DNA of 33,139 nt from Candidatus Saccharimonadota bacterium (GTDB lineage: Bacteria; Patescibacteriota; Saccharimonadia; Saccharimonadales; UBA4665), in assembly GCA_025928155.1 (NCBI GenBank), contig JAICKC010000017.1, positions 1 to 33,139 on the forward strand, written 5' to 3'. The notes under the pieces were generated by a model. The model searched no databases and was not told where the DNA came from. It was given only the letters and a program-made list of their open reading frames with translations. Positions 1 to 7,759 of this stretch are shown here, in pieces. The position numbers were made by a program, and so were the translations under genes. Within the stretch, counting starts at the first letter, position 1, and the number at the start of each line of letters is the position of its first letter.

Positions 1-1874
1 GAACCAGGCGGAGGCGGAGGCATCATCTGCTGACCAGGACCAAACGGATTAGACGGCAGTGGCATGTCCAGCGTCGCGTCGGCCGGCGTGTTGCCAGGCG
101 TCGGCTCACTAAAGCCAGTGTTTACCGGCGGCGGCGCGGGACTAGCAGCATGTAGTGCATTGCCTAAGGGTAGCGCATTCAAGGCGGTAATAGGCGGTAG
201 CGGTGAGCCCCCAGTTGGTGTCTCCGTCCCGCTCAAGGCAGCCTGCACGGCATTGCGGGCGTCATCGACACTACTGTCGGTGGTGTCGACGGCCGCTTTG
301 AGCTGCTGGAGGTGCGGACTGTGCACAGCCTCTTCTATTTCCTCCAGGGTTTCACCAGGACGTAAACTGGCCGAAGCGGGCGAAACCGGCGGCAAAGGCG
401 GCGGCGTAAACGGCATTGGCGCGACTGGCGGGGGCGGGGGTAGTGGAACCAACTGCTGGGAGGCTACAGGCATAGAAGGCGGCATCAATGGCGGCAGAGA
501 CGGAGCCGCTAGCGACGTTTGCGGGATGAACGGATTGTCGTCAGCCCTGGGTGCAGGCGGAGGGGGTGGTAAGACCGATTCGTTGTGGCTGAGGAGCGGC
601 GTGCTAAGCATAGGTGGCAGGCTAAGTTCCTCAGTTGGCGGCTCGGAGTCGTCATCGTCAGGTTTCGTATTGGCCGTAATGCTAGGATCACCGAAGCTCG
701 GTTCCCCGTTCAGACGCTGGTGTCGCACTTCGGGCGTGCCGGGCTCGCCCACTCTGCCATCAGACTCTACGCCATGTACTTTGGAGATCTGTGGTAAAGG
801 CTCGTCGTGCTTGGGCAGCGGCGGCAGTAAACCTTCGTCCGGTTCAACGACTTGCGGCAGTGATGGTAGAGAGGGTAGCTGCTCTGGCAGCGCGCTCAGC
901 TTGCCGTCCTCGTCAACATGTATCTGCGGCTCCGAAGGTTCGGAGGATCTACCCTCCTCTTCGCCGAGATCCGGCTCAGGCGCTGGAGCACGTAGCTCTT
1001 CGGGACTGACTTCCTCTTTGGACTCATCGTGAACAATGTCGAGTTCACCCGGCTCTTTGCTCTCGGGTGGCTGCGATTGATCGTCCCCCTCGTCTTTCTC
1101 TCGGATGGGCTGAGGTTTTTCGGGGGCGGCCGGAGGTGTTTCGAGTTCCGTGGCAATCAGCTGCTGGTTAGCACCGGCAGCCATGAGTTCGGCACTCACC
1201 TGCATCGTTTCGGGCGAGGTCTTCTCGTTGCGGAAGCGGTCAGTGCTGGCGACGATACCGGTCAGCAATGCGGTAGCAATCTGGTTATCAAGCAGGCTCT
1301 TGTCAAGTCCGTCAATAAGGTCGAGCATCATTTCAGCGAGCGAGCTGGCGTCAGTCTTGACCCAGTTAATAGTGCCGAGTTCGCCCTGCCCCACCGTGCT
1401 CACGCTCGCCACCGTAGCATCGTGCAGGATGCGTCCGTGAGCGGTTATGGCAGCGTCCAGTTCTTGCTGGTTGGCTACGCCCAGCGCTATTACTACATCG
1501 ACATTAAAGTCACCCTGACTGAACTCCAGATCTTTTTCGCTCAGTGATGTCTTGTACGGCGTAATAAAGATACGCACCACCTGGTCTTCAACCTTGTAGC
1601 GCAGCTTGTCGGCCTTGGACTTATCGAGCGCGATAATGAAATCACGCAGGGAGTCGGTATTTTTTTCGAGTGTGTCTTCGGGCTTCAGGAACTCAATAGT
1701 GTTTGGCACCTGGCCGCTGAATACGGCGGTGCCGTGCTTGTCCATCTTGTTCAGAGCGATGGTCAGGCCAATAGCAGCCGCTAGCTGATCAACCGTGGGG
1801 TTACTATTTACCGTCACGAGCACGTTTTGCGCCTGCTTGATGCGGTCAATGAGTTGCTGTAGCTGCTGGTCCAT
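1..1874 (-). CDS. DHH-family phosphoesterase-like protein with proline-rich tail (partial, runs off left edge)
   Basis: The reading frame is open from the ATG at 1874 to the window edge, so the C-terminus is missing. The first ~210 residues resemble DHH/RecJ-like phosphoesterases: NVLVTVNSNPTVDQLAAAIG near residues 17-35 aligns with the NPDxDAxGSxxAL motif, and later ASSLAEMMLDLID aligns with the family's SSTAE segment. The key acidic and His residues of the NPDxD motif and of the DHH signature are not seen, because the equivalent stretch reads LHDATVASVSTVGQG. The following ~400 residues are a low-complexity tail rich in Pro, Glu and Ser with many PPLP and PPPP runs. By inference it is a catalytically degenerate nucleotide- or RNA-binding protein, not an active nuclease. 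A -10 box TAAAAT lies just upstream and no Shine-Dalgarno is visible. Confidence 0.75.
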   Translation of the reverse strand, partial: MDQQLQQLIDRIKQAQNVLVTVNSNPTVDQLAAAIGLTIALNKMDKHGTAVFSGQVPNTIEFLKPEDTLEKNTDSLRDFIIALDKSKADKLRYKVEDQVVRIFITPYKTSLSEKDLEFSQGDFNVDVVIALGVANQQELDAAITAHGRILHDATVASVSTVGQGELGTINWVKTDASSLAEMMLDLIDGLDKSLLDNQIATALLTGIVASTDRFRNEKTSPETMQVSAELMAAGANQQLIATELETPPAAPEKPQPIREKDEGDDQSQPPESKEPGELDIVHDESKEEVSPEELRAPAPEPDLGEEEGRSSEPSEPQIHVDEDGKLSALPEQLPSLPSLPQVVEPDEGLLPPLPKHDEPLPQISKVHGVESDGRVGEPGTPEVRHQRLNGEPSFGDPSITANTKPDDDDSEPPTEELSLPPMLSTPLLSHNESVLPPPPPAPRADDNPFIPQTSLAAPSLPPLMPPSMPVASQQLVPLPPPPPVAPMPFTPPPLPPVSPASASLRPGETLEEIEEAVHSPHLQQLKAAVDTTDSSVDDARNAVQAALSGTETPTGGSPLPPITALNALPLGNALHAASPAPPPVNTGFSEPTPGNTPADATLDMPLPSNPFGPGQQMMPPPPPG

Positions 1875-1884
1875 GTATTTTTAT

Positions 1885-1890
1885 ATTTTA
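1885..1890 (-). promoter_or_regulatory. -10 element for the DHH-like gene
   Basis: TAAAAT on the minus strand ends 10 bases before the ATG at 1874, predicting a start site about 4 bases upstream of the codon. No clear -35 hexamer is seen. Confidence 0.35.
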
Positions 1891-1987
1891 AGCCCGGAGT
1901 CTAAAAAGCTTATAGTTATCAGGCGCATAGTACCACATATCAATGAACATTGTCGAGCGGTCATTCGTTGCATTTTGGGTGGCCTTT

Positions 1988-2017
1988 TTGACAACACTGC
2001 CCTGCCCCTGTTACTAT
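1988..2017 (+). promoter_or_regulatory. sigma70 promoter of rpsT
   Basis: A perfect -35 TTGACA (1988-1993) is followed after 18 bases by TACTAT (2012-2017). The predicted start near 2024 leaves a ~35-base leader containing the AAGGAAG ribosome binding site of rpsT. The other gene starts nearby mostly lack a -35 box. Confidence 0.55.
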
Positions 2018-2058
2018 TACCTACGAGCAATATAAGCCTCTATAAGGAAGAAAACTAA

Positions 2059-2400
2059 ATGCCTATCATCAAATCAGCCAAAAAGCGTGTAAAGGTCGCC
2101 CACAAGGCCACTGTGCGCAATAGCAAAACCAAGCGCAGTCTCAAGACCGCGCTTAAGTCGTTCCTGAAAAAAAGCGACGCCAAGAGTCACAGCAAAGCTC
2201 AAAGCGAACTAGCGAAAGCCGCCAAGAAAGGTGTTATCCACAAGAATAAGGCTGCCCGCAAGCAAAGCCAACTTGCTAAGCACGCCAAGGCTGCCGGCGT
2301 AAAGCACACCGCCGCAAAGAAAACACCCGCAAAGACTGCAGCTAAAAGGCCTGTCACTAAGAAGGCTCCTGCTAAGAAACCTACTGCAAAGAAAAAGTAA
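2059..2400 (+). CDS. rpsT: 30S ribosomal protein S20 with extended lysine/alanine-rich tail
   Basis: S20 binds 16S rRNA early in 30S assembly. The N-terminus MPIIKSAKKRVKVAHKATVR and the Lys/Ala-rich helices that follow (KAAKKGVIHKNKAARKQSQLA, residues ~53-73) fit the S20 family. The protein is 113 residues, whereas S20 is usually about 85-90. The extra C-terminus is a run of AAKK, PAKT and KAPAKK units resembling histone H1 tails and is probably disordered. The start is supported by AAGGAAG at 2044-2050, eight bases upstream, and by a good promoter. It converges on the FHA-like gene with only 12 bases between the stops. Confidence 0.92.
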   Translation: MPIIKSAKKRVKVAHKATVRNSKTKRSLKTALKSFLKKSDAKSHSKAQSELAKAAKKGVIHKNKAARKQSQLAKHAKAAGVKHTAAKKTPAKTAAKRPVTKKAPAKKPTAKKK

Positions 2401-2410
2401 TACGGCCTTT

Positions 2411-2460
2411 CCCTACGCCGCCGTACTAAGCCCAGCGTGGCCGAGCGCGTGGGCGTAGGG
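2411..2460. repeat. inverted repeat between rpsT and the FHA-like gene
   Basis: CCCTACGCC at 2411-2419 pairs perfectly with GGCGTAGGG at 2452-2460 across 32 bases. It spans the C-terminal codons and stop of the minus-strand gene and lies just after the rpsT stop. No T-run follows, so it is only a possible RNA structure shared by the two converging 3' ends, not a classical terminator. Confidence 0.35.
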
Positions 2461-3192
2461 ATAAGTTGGCAACAGTTCGCCGACCACTACGGACATGTCG
2501 TTCCCATTGTGGGCATAACTTTCGGACTGGCCAGATATGAGTAGCTGTCCCTCCGGACTTACTTGTATAAGTGCCTGTTTGCGGGAAACCGATTGGTATA
2601 TCTCGCGGAGGTGTGGGTCGTCGTTTACAAGCAAACCGTAGTCGCGACCAACACTCGGCAGCCACCCTTTAGGATCACGACCAACCATCTGCTCACTTCC
2701 CGGCTTAAGCGCAAGCACTCCTCCGTTTATTGCTGAGGAGTTGTCGGTATCATATGTATCCGCCTTCATTTCTTCTATCTGACGGCTCCCCATCAGAAGA
2801 TACTCGTAGCCGCCCTTACTGTGTCGGCCCTTTGCCTCAGTCCTAAAGCAATAGATTTGCGTTGCCCCAAGACGACTATCCAGTTCCGCTCCTGTGTGCC
2901 CATATGAGTTGCCGCGGCGTCTTTTCCAGTCGCCTGCCTCGATGTCATTTACGGGGCCCGCACCTATAATAAACGCGTACTTAACAGGTAGCTGCACGAC
3001 TGCCATAAGGTCGCCAATGGATCGACCCACCTGAGCTGCTACCTCCTCGCTGCTCAGTAGCGGTGCGTGGTAGTTAGCATTAATCACTTCATGTGGATGC
3101 AGCGTCTGTGGCTTGAATTCGTCTTTGATATGCAGCGCTGAGAATGGAGTATGTGTCCGTTCAAGGATAAACTGGGGTAACGTATCTTTCAT
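2413..3192 (-). CDS. FHA-like domain protein
   Basis: A 259-residue soluble protein that I recognise only in part. Residues ~158-222 look like a forkhead-associated domain, a phosphothreonine-binding beta sandwich: GGVLALKPG, then a GRD motif at 171-173, then SVSRKQALIQV at 201-211 followed by GQLLIS, matching the family's GR...SRxHA pattern. The His of SRxH is replaced by Gln. The first 150 residues have no motif I recognise. The ATG at 3192 was chosen because longer readings run into the divergent cupredoxin gene and because a strong promoter (TTGACG-17-TATAAT) lies directly upstream. No Shine-Dalgarno is seen. No protein kinase is visible in the window to supply a phosphorylated partner. 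Confidence 0.65.
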   Translation of the reverse strand: MKDTLPQFILERTHTPFSALHIKDEFKPQTLHPHEVINANYHAPLLSSEEVAAQVGRSIGDLMAVVQLPVKYAFIIGAGPVNDIEAGDWKRRRGNSYGHTGAELDSRLGATQIYCFRTEAKGRHSKGGYEYLLMGSRQIEEMKADTYDTDNSSAINGGVLALKPGSEQMVGRDPKGWLPSVGRDYGLLVNDDPHLREIYQSVSRKQALIQVSPEGQLLISGQSESYAHNGNDMSVVVGELLPTYPYAHALGHAGLSTAA

Positions 3193-3225
3193 ATATTTGG
3201 TGATTTGTTTTGGGTAGCTATAAGC

Positions 3226-3254
3226 ATTATAACAAAAAATAGCGTGCTCGTCAA
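3226..3254 (-). promoter_or_regulatory. sigma70 promoter of the FHA-like gene
   Basis: On the minus strand TTGACG (3254-3249) is separated by 17 bases from a perfect TATAAT (3231-3226). The predicted start near 3219 leaves a leader of about 27 bases. It is among the best sigma70-type matches in the window. Confidence 0.6.
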
Positions 3255-3351
3255 ATATACACTGCCGTATATACTTATAGCGTGAGGAGGCAAGCGGTTT
3301 GGCCTGCCCATCTTGGTGGAAAGGTGTAAAATGATAGGAAAAGGAGGGTGT

Positions 3352-3759
3352 ATGAACAAGAAAATGATTGTGGTAGTTGTGGTGGTAGTGCTGGCCGGCG
3401 GCGGCGTGGTGCTGGCGCTGCGCCACAATGACAACTCTGGCTCGATGAACGACATGCATATGAGCGGGTCGAGTAGCTCAAGCTCTAGCAGCACGTCGGA
3501 GGCGACCAATAGTGTAACAGTACAGAATTTTGCATTTAGCCCAGCTGACATTACCGTGAAAAAAGGAACGGCGGTGACGTGGACAAACAAAGACGGCGCG
3601 ACACACACCGTCAGCGAGAGTGACGGCAAGACGGGGCCGAACAGTGGCAGTCTGGATAGCGGCAAAAGCTACAGCTTTACATTTAACACCGTCGGTATGT
3701 TTAAGTATCGCTGTGACATCCACCCGGAGATGACTGGCACGGTAACGGTAACAAACTAG
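3352..3759 (+). CDS. membrane-anchored cupredoxin (plastocyanin/amicyanin-like copper protein)
   Basis: A 135-residue protein with an N-terminal membrane segment (MNKKMIVVVVVVVLAGGGVV), a short Met/His stretch (MNDMHMSG), a run of eight serines acting as a linker, and a C-terminal cupredoxin domain. The type 1 copper ligands are visible: His in DGATHTV, then Cys, His and Met in YRCDIHPEM. The domain should therefore bind copper outside the membrane and shuttle electrons or buffer copper. No electron-transfer partner or oxidase is seen nearby. The start was set by AGGAGGG at 3342-3348, not by the longer upstream reading. The stop overlaps the stop of holA on the other strand. Confidence 0.88.
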   Translation: MNKKMIVVVVVVVLAGGGVVLALRHNDNSGSMNDMHMSGSSSSSSSSTSEATNSVTVQNFAFSPADITVKKGTAVTWTNKDGATHTVSESDGKTGPNSGSLDSGKSYSFTFNTVGMFKYRCDIHPEMTGTVTVTN

Positions 3760-4718
3760 TCGCTGGCTAGCTGCAACAAATAGTAGCGGACGACTTCGTC
3801 GGCGCTCAGGCTTTCACTTTTCAGGCGGACGTCGAATGTCCGCAGCTCAGAGATAAGCTGTTTGAGCCGCTGCATGGTGATGCGCCGGGCGAGGCCTTGG
3901 CTTTTACGGACAGTGAACGGGCTAAGTTTCGCCTCCTTAGCAACGGTGTCGGCGCTGCGGTTGCCGGCTGCTTTGGCGATAGCTAAGACGTGAAGCTGCC
4001 AGGCCAGCATGGCCACGATTTGCTGGGGCTCGACACGCAGGTCGCGTTGTTCGTTGTAGAGCTGCATGGCACGAACGGCATTGCCGGCGAAGGCGGCGTC
4101 GAGAAGCTCAAAAATGCTACTTTGAGGCGTGCGCTCGGTGAGCAGTTCTATACTGGCACGGCTTACTTTTGAATCGTAGGCTAGCAGTTTGTCGAGCTCG
4201 TGCTGGAGCGTGAGCTGGCTCAAGCCGACGCGATCGATAAGCAGACGGGCGTCAGCGGTACTTAGGGAGCCGCCCCGCCTTACCGCGGAGTCTGCTAGGT
4301 AGCGCACCAGGCCATTTGCGTCCAGCACGGCAAATTCACGAAAATCGGTCAGTTTTTTGAGTTGTTTGTAGTAGCTGAGGCGCCTGTCGAGTTTGGGCTC
4401 TACCAGCACGACATCGTTAGTTTCGGCCACGTCCGCTATAAAAGTATCAAACTTTTCGGTAAACTCTTTGTTGGCACCAGGCGTACGCAGCACGACCAGT
4501 TTGCGGCTAGCCAGAAATGGCAGGCTCTGCACGCTTCCAAGCATACGCGCGTAGTCGGCTTCTTCACCGTCCAGCCGCTCCAAGCCCATGTCAGTATACT
4601 CCGCCACAAAGCCGTCCACTAGCTGCCGCAGCGCCTCCTGGCGTAGTACGTCATTCTCCCCGGTGAGCGTCGTAATCACGGTACTATGGTAACCCGTGAC
4701 GTTAAGAATAGTAAGCAT
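3756..4718 (-). CDS. holA: DNA polymerase III delta subunit
   Basis: Delta opens the beta sliding clamp as part of the clamp loader. The 320-residue protein has the HolA layout: an N-terminal ITTLTGENDVLRQEA segment (~15-29) that replaces a functional P-loop, the strand-loop pattern FLASRKLVVLRTPG, a central LTLQHELDKLLAY helix, and the C-terminal collar domain (IFELLDAAFAGNAVRAMQLY through MLAWQLHVLAIAKAA). The annotated ATG at 4718 lies 6 bases after the stop of the metallopeptidase gene, suggesting one operon with translational coupling. A GTG at 4679, giving ITTLTGEN right after the start, fits family N-termini equally well. The 3' end overlaps the cupredoxin stop codon by 3 bases. Confidence 0.88.
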   Translation of the reverse strand: MLTILNVTGYHSTVITTLTGENDVLRQEALRQLVDGFVAEYTDMGLERLDGEEADYARMLGSVQSLPFLASRKLVVLRTPGANKEFTEKFDTFIADVAETNDVVLVEPKLDRRLSYYKQLKKLTDFREFAVLDANGLVRYLADSAVRRGGSLSTADARLLIDRVGLSQLTLQHELDKLLAYDSKVSRASIELLTERTPQSSIFELLDAAFAGNAVRAMQLYNEQRDLRVEPQQIVAMLAWQLHVLAIAKAAGNRSADTVAKEAKLSPFTVRKSQGLARRITMQRLKQLISELRTFDVRLKSESLSADEVVRYYLLQLASD

Positions 4719-4724
4719 TTAGCT

Positions 4725-5468
4725 CTACTTAATAAGACGACGCCGGGCGACTTCCTGGATTGTGGCAGTTGCCTGAATGATGCCATCGGTGGTTTGAGGA
4801 AACGTCTCCACCTCACGGGCTAGGCCCGGCTGCAAAGAGTCTACGGCCCGCTTCATAAGCCTAAAATGCTCCGTACCGCCGTAGGAACTGGCCCGCAAGA
4901 TGTCGGCCGACTTGGCGCCACTATTATGCAGGCCCAGCGCAACACCCATGCTCGCGACAAGCGCTTGCGAAGTGTTTCCCGGCTTATCCGTGTTAGATCC
5001 AGGGTTGTAGTATCGGAAAGCTCCGGGTACCCAAAGCGCAGTACCCGCTCTATGCAACACAAGGTCCGCAGCCGGCATCCACCGGCCCTGAGCCTCCAAC
5101 CACTGCAGGTATTTTGCTTCACCGATACCTGCGGCCGCCTCGTTATAAAATGAATGCTGGCTGAGATTGGCCGTACCGCTGTGCGCTAATTCATGCACGA
5201 TCTGGCTGCCCACTCGCGCCATAGCGCCGTTAGGGTTGCTAGTATCTCCTTTGGCCGTCACAACTATCTGCCCCGTACCGGGGTTGAATCTGCCCACCGT
5301 GACCATCCCGAGCCTCCGCTTTACCGTATCAGCATGGGCCTCATCAACAACGGCTACCTTCTCTACACCTGCAACTTTCAGCCCAAGCTGGCTGGTGGCA
5401 AATGAGTGCGCTTCATCTACGATAGGGTCGAAGTAGGGATTGTGTTCTGGCAGAAAGGAGCGCGACAT
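4725..5468 (-). CDS. zincin-type metallopeptidase, HExxH family, cytoplasmic
   Basis: A 247-residue protein without a signal peptide. HELAH at residues 92-96, in the context QIVHELAHSGTA, is the zinc-binding HExxH motif of zincin peptidases. Glu110 and Glu117, in FYNEAAAGIGEAKYL, are candidates for a third ligand as in gluzincins. Around this lie a beta strand (GQIVVTAKG) and a long helical region. I do not recognise the exact family or substrate. It is the first gene of a two-gene unit with holA, but no functional link is evident. A promoter with TTGACA lies upstream and the leader is short, with only a weak GAAAG as a possible ribosome binding site. Confidence 0.72.
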   Translation of the reverse strand: MSRSFLPEHNPYFDPIVDEAHSFATSQLGLKVAGVEKVAVVDEAHADTVKRRLGMVTVGRFNPGTGQIVVTAKGDTSNPNGAMARVGSQIVHELAHSGTANLSQHSFYNEAAAGIGEAKYLQWLEAQGRWMPAADLVLHRAGTALWVPGAFRYYNPGSNTDKPGNTSQALVASMGVALGLHNSGAKSADILRASSYGGTEHFRLMKRAVDSLQPGLAREVETFPQTTDGIIQATATIQEVARRRLIK

Positions 5469-5489
5469 TTGTTTTATCTTTCAATATAA

Positions 5490-5518
5490 ACGTTAGCAGT
5501 ATTTAGCGCTTTTGTCAA
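5490..5518 (-). promoter_or_regulatory. promoter of the metallopeptidase-holA unit
   Basis: On the minus strand a perfect TTGACA (5518-5513) is followed after 17 bases by TAACGT (5495-5490), which is preceded by TGC as in extended -10 promoters. The predicted start is near 5483, about 15 bases before the ATG at 5468. Confidence 0.5.
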
Positions 5519-5568
5519 TATTAGGAAGTAATTTTGTAAGCTAGTTCGTTTCACCAATTGCTTCGCAG

Positions 5569-5577
5569 TGCTACACT
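5569..5577 (+). promoter_or_regulatory. extended -10 promoter of the trehalose gene
   Basis: TGCTACACT is an extended -10 element. TTCACC lies 16 bases upstream as a weak -35. The predicted start near 5584 leaves only about 4 bases before the ATG at 5588, and no ribosome binding site is present. Confidence 0.45.
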
Positions 5578-5587
5578 GGACCCTGCC

Positions 5588-7759
5588 ATGGCAGAGCTTA
5601 TTATTGTATCCAACCGTTTGCCGGTCAGCGTGCGAAAAACCGACAAGGGTATGGAGGTATACCCCAGTTCCGGCGGCCTGGCGACAGGTCTTAGCGGCTA
5701 CACCAAGCGGCGGGGCACCAAATGGATCGGCTGGCCGGGACTGCCAAACGACGAGCTGACTGAGGCGGACCGCGAGCAGATAGCCGAGAAACTCAAACGG
5801 TACCGCTGTTACCCGGTATTTCTCAGCCAGAAACAGATTGATGCGTACTACAACGGCTACAGTAACAGCGTGCTATGGCCACTGTTTCACGACCTGTCGA
5901 CGCATAGTGGCGACAGCGAACGGAACTGGCAGGCGTATCAGGCAGTGAACCGGCTGTTTGCTGAAACCGTGCTGCGTCTGAGCCAGTCAGACAACACACT
6001 GTGGGTACACGACTACCAGTTGCTTCTGGTACCGCAAATGCTGCGCGCAGAACGGCCACGTGATCATATTGGCTTTTTCCTGCATATCCCCTTCCCGGCT
6101 CCAGAAATTTTTACGGCAAACCGGCACGCGGCGAACTTGCTAGGCGGCATGCTCGGGGCCGACCTGGTGGGTTTTCACACTAGCTTATATACCAAAAACT
6201 TCCTGAAAAGTTGCCAACAGCTCGGAATCGGCGACGTAAGTGCGGACCACATTGTGTTGCCCGGGCGTGCGGTACGGGCCGCAGAGTTTCCTATAAGTAT
6301 CGACTATTTCAAATTTGCACATGCCGCCCGGCAGCACCAGGTACGGGTTGAGCGCCGTAAATTGGAGCGGCAATACCGCGGGCAGAAACTCATCGTCACG
6401 GTTGACCGGCTTGACCCAGCTAAAGGTCTGGTGGAGCGACTGGAAGCATACGAACAACTGCTCGCTGGTAACCGACACTTACTTGAGGAGGTAACCATGC
6501 TGATGCTCGTTATCCCCTCACGCGAAGGAATTGCCGAATACCAGCGGCTCAAACAACGGGTCGAAGCGCTGGTTAGCCGCATCAATGATGCTTTCGGCAC
6601 GGAGCATTGGCAGCCCGTGGAGTATCTATACCAGACCGTGCCGTTTGAGCGTTTGAGTGCCATGTACCAGCGAGCTGACGTGGCGTTTATAGCACCCCTC
6701 CGCGATGGCATGAACTTGGTTGCCAAAGAGTACTTGGCCAGCCAGGGGCGGCGGGGCGGCGTGCTGGTGCTGAGCAAGACGGCCGGGGCGGCGGCGGAGC
6801 TCAAACAAGCCATACAGGTCGATCCGAATCAACCGAAGACGCTGGTAAGCGGCTTGCGTCGAGCCCTTGCTCTGCCTACCCCCGAGCTGCGGCAGCGCAC
6901 GAATATCATGCGCCGCCATTTGCGGCGATTCACCATACAACGTTGGGCCGACAGCTTTATGAATGAGTTGCATCAGCCGCAAACGCTCGCCGGGATCCGC
7001 ACACGCACTCTGGGCGGCGTCAAACGGCAAAAACTCATCGGCAGCTACCGCATTGCCAAACACCGGCTGCTTCTGCTGGACTATGACGGTGTACTACGTT
7101 CATTTGAGCGCCAGCCAGAAGCCGCTAAACCGTCGCGCGAGCTCACCCAGCTGCTGCGCCGGTTAGGCCGGGCGCACGGCAACGATATTGTAATTGTCAG
7201 CGGCCGTAGCAAAACCGACCTGGATACATGGTTTGGCAAGCTACCGATTGCCCTGGCGGCAGAGCACGGCGCGCTTTTTCGACGCAAAGGCGGCCACAAC
7301 TGGCACAAAACCAGTGGTAGCGACCTGGGCTGGCGCCGCCTGATCGCCGCTATATTCCAGCACTATACCGAGCAAACCCCGGGCGCACTCGTAGAACAAA
7401 AAGGGTGGGCCATAGCGTGGCACTATCGCACAGCCACGCCGTACCAAGCCCAGAAACATCTGGTGGCTATACGGCGTTTGCTCAAGCCACTCGCCAAAGA
7501 GTACGGACTGCGGATAATGGAAGGGAAAAAGGTGCTGGAGGTTCGCCCGGCCGATGTTCACAAAGGTCGCGTGGCGCAAGAGTGGCTGACACATGACTAT
7601 GACTTCGTGCTGGCCATGGGTGACGACGCGACCGATGAAGACATGTTCGCTGCCGTGCCGCCGGGTGGTTATACGGTAAAAGTCGGTCGTGGAGCTACGG
7701 TCGCACGGTTCCGATTGCCGAATGTGCCCGCCGCGTTGGATTTGCTTAGCGAGCTGTAG
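5588..7759 (+). CDS. otsAB: fused trehalose-6-phosphate synthase / trehalose-6-phosphate phosphatase
   Basis: A 723-residue bifunctional enzyme that would make trehalose from a nucleotide-sugar and glucose-6-phosphate. The N-terminal GT20 synthase domain (~1-470) shows SNRLPVSV (7-14), DRLDPAKG (273-280) and RDGMNLVAKEYLASQ (from 372), which are donor- and phosphate-binding motifs. The C-terminal HAD phosphatase domain (~490-723) shows DYDGV (498-502), VIVSGRS, EVRPADVHKG and GDDATDED (678-685). Both active sites look intact. The synthase motif DRLDPAKG differs from the usual DRLDYIKG. The ATG at 5588 begins exactly at the family's AELIIVSNRLPVSV start. Translation of this mRNA is probably nearly leaderless. 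The stop overlaps the mutM 3' end by 14 bases. Confidence 0.93.
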   Translation: MAELIIVSNRLPVSVRKTDKGMEVYPSSGGLATGLSGYTKRRGTKWIGWPGLPNDELTEADREQIAEKLKRYRCYPVFLSQKQIDAYYNGYSNSVLWPLFHDLSTHSGDSERNWQAYQAVNRLFAETVLRLSQSDNTLWVHDYQLLLVPQMLRAERPRDHIGFFLHIPFPAPEIFTANRHAANLLGGMLGADLVGFHTSLYTKNFLKSCQQLGIGDVSADHIVLPGRAVRAAEFPISIDYFKFAHAARQHQVRVERRKLERQYRGQKLIVTVDRLDPAKGLVERLEAYEQLLAGNRHLLEEVTMLMLVIPSREGIAEYQRLKQRVEALVSRINDAFGTEHWQPVEYLYQTVPFERLSAMYQRADVAFIAPLRDGMNLVAKEYLASQGRRGGVLVLSKTAGAAAELKQAIQVDPNQPKTLVSGLRRALALPTPELRQRTNIMRRHLRRFTIQRWADSFMNELHQPQTLAGIRTRTLGGVKRQKLIGSYRIAKHRLLLLDYDGVLRSFERQPEAAKPSRELTQLLRRLGRAHGNDIVIVSGRSKTDLDTWFGKLPIALAAEHGALFRRKGGHNWHKTSGSDLGWRRLIAAIFQHYTEQTPGALVEQKGWAIAWHYRTATPYQAQKHLVAIRRLLKPLAKEYGLRIMEGKKVLEVRPADVHKGRVAQEWLTHDYDFVLAMGDDATDEDMFAAVPPGGYTVKVGRGATVARFRLPNVPAALDLLSEL

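Noticed and set aside
64-1032. 322-codon plus-strand frame rich in Gly and Ser
   Set aside because: It is the reverse reading of the proline-rich tail of the minus-strand DHH-like gene; its composition follows from that codon pattern and it has no promoter or ribosome binding site.
2234-2242. TTATCCACA DnaA-box match
   Set aside because: It encodes Val-Ile-His-Lys of ribosomal protein S20, so coding constraint explains it.
3313-3351. Upstream extension of the cupredoxin start
   Set aside because: The AGGAGGG site and the proper membrane segment both indicate the ATG at 3352.
7079-7093. DYDGV in the trehalose-phosphatase motif I instead of DYDGT
   Set aside because: HAD motif I accepts Thr or Val at this position, so no loss of activity is implied.
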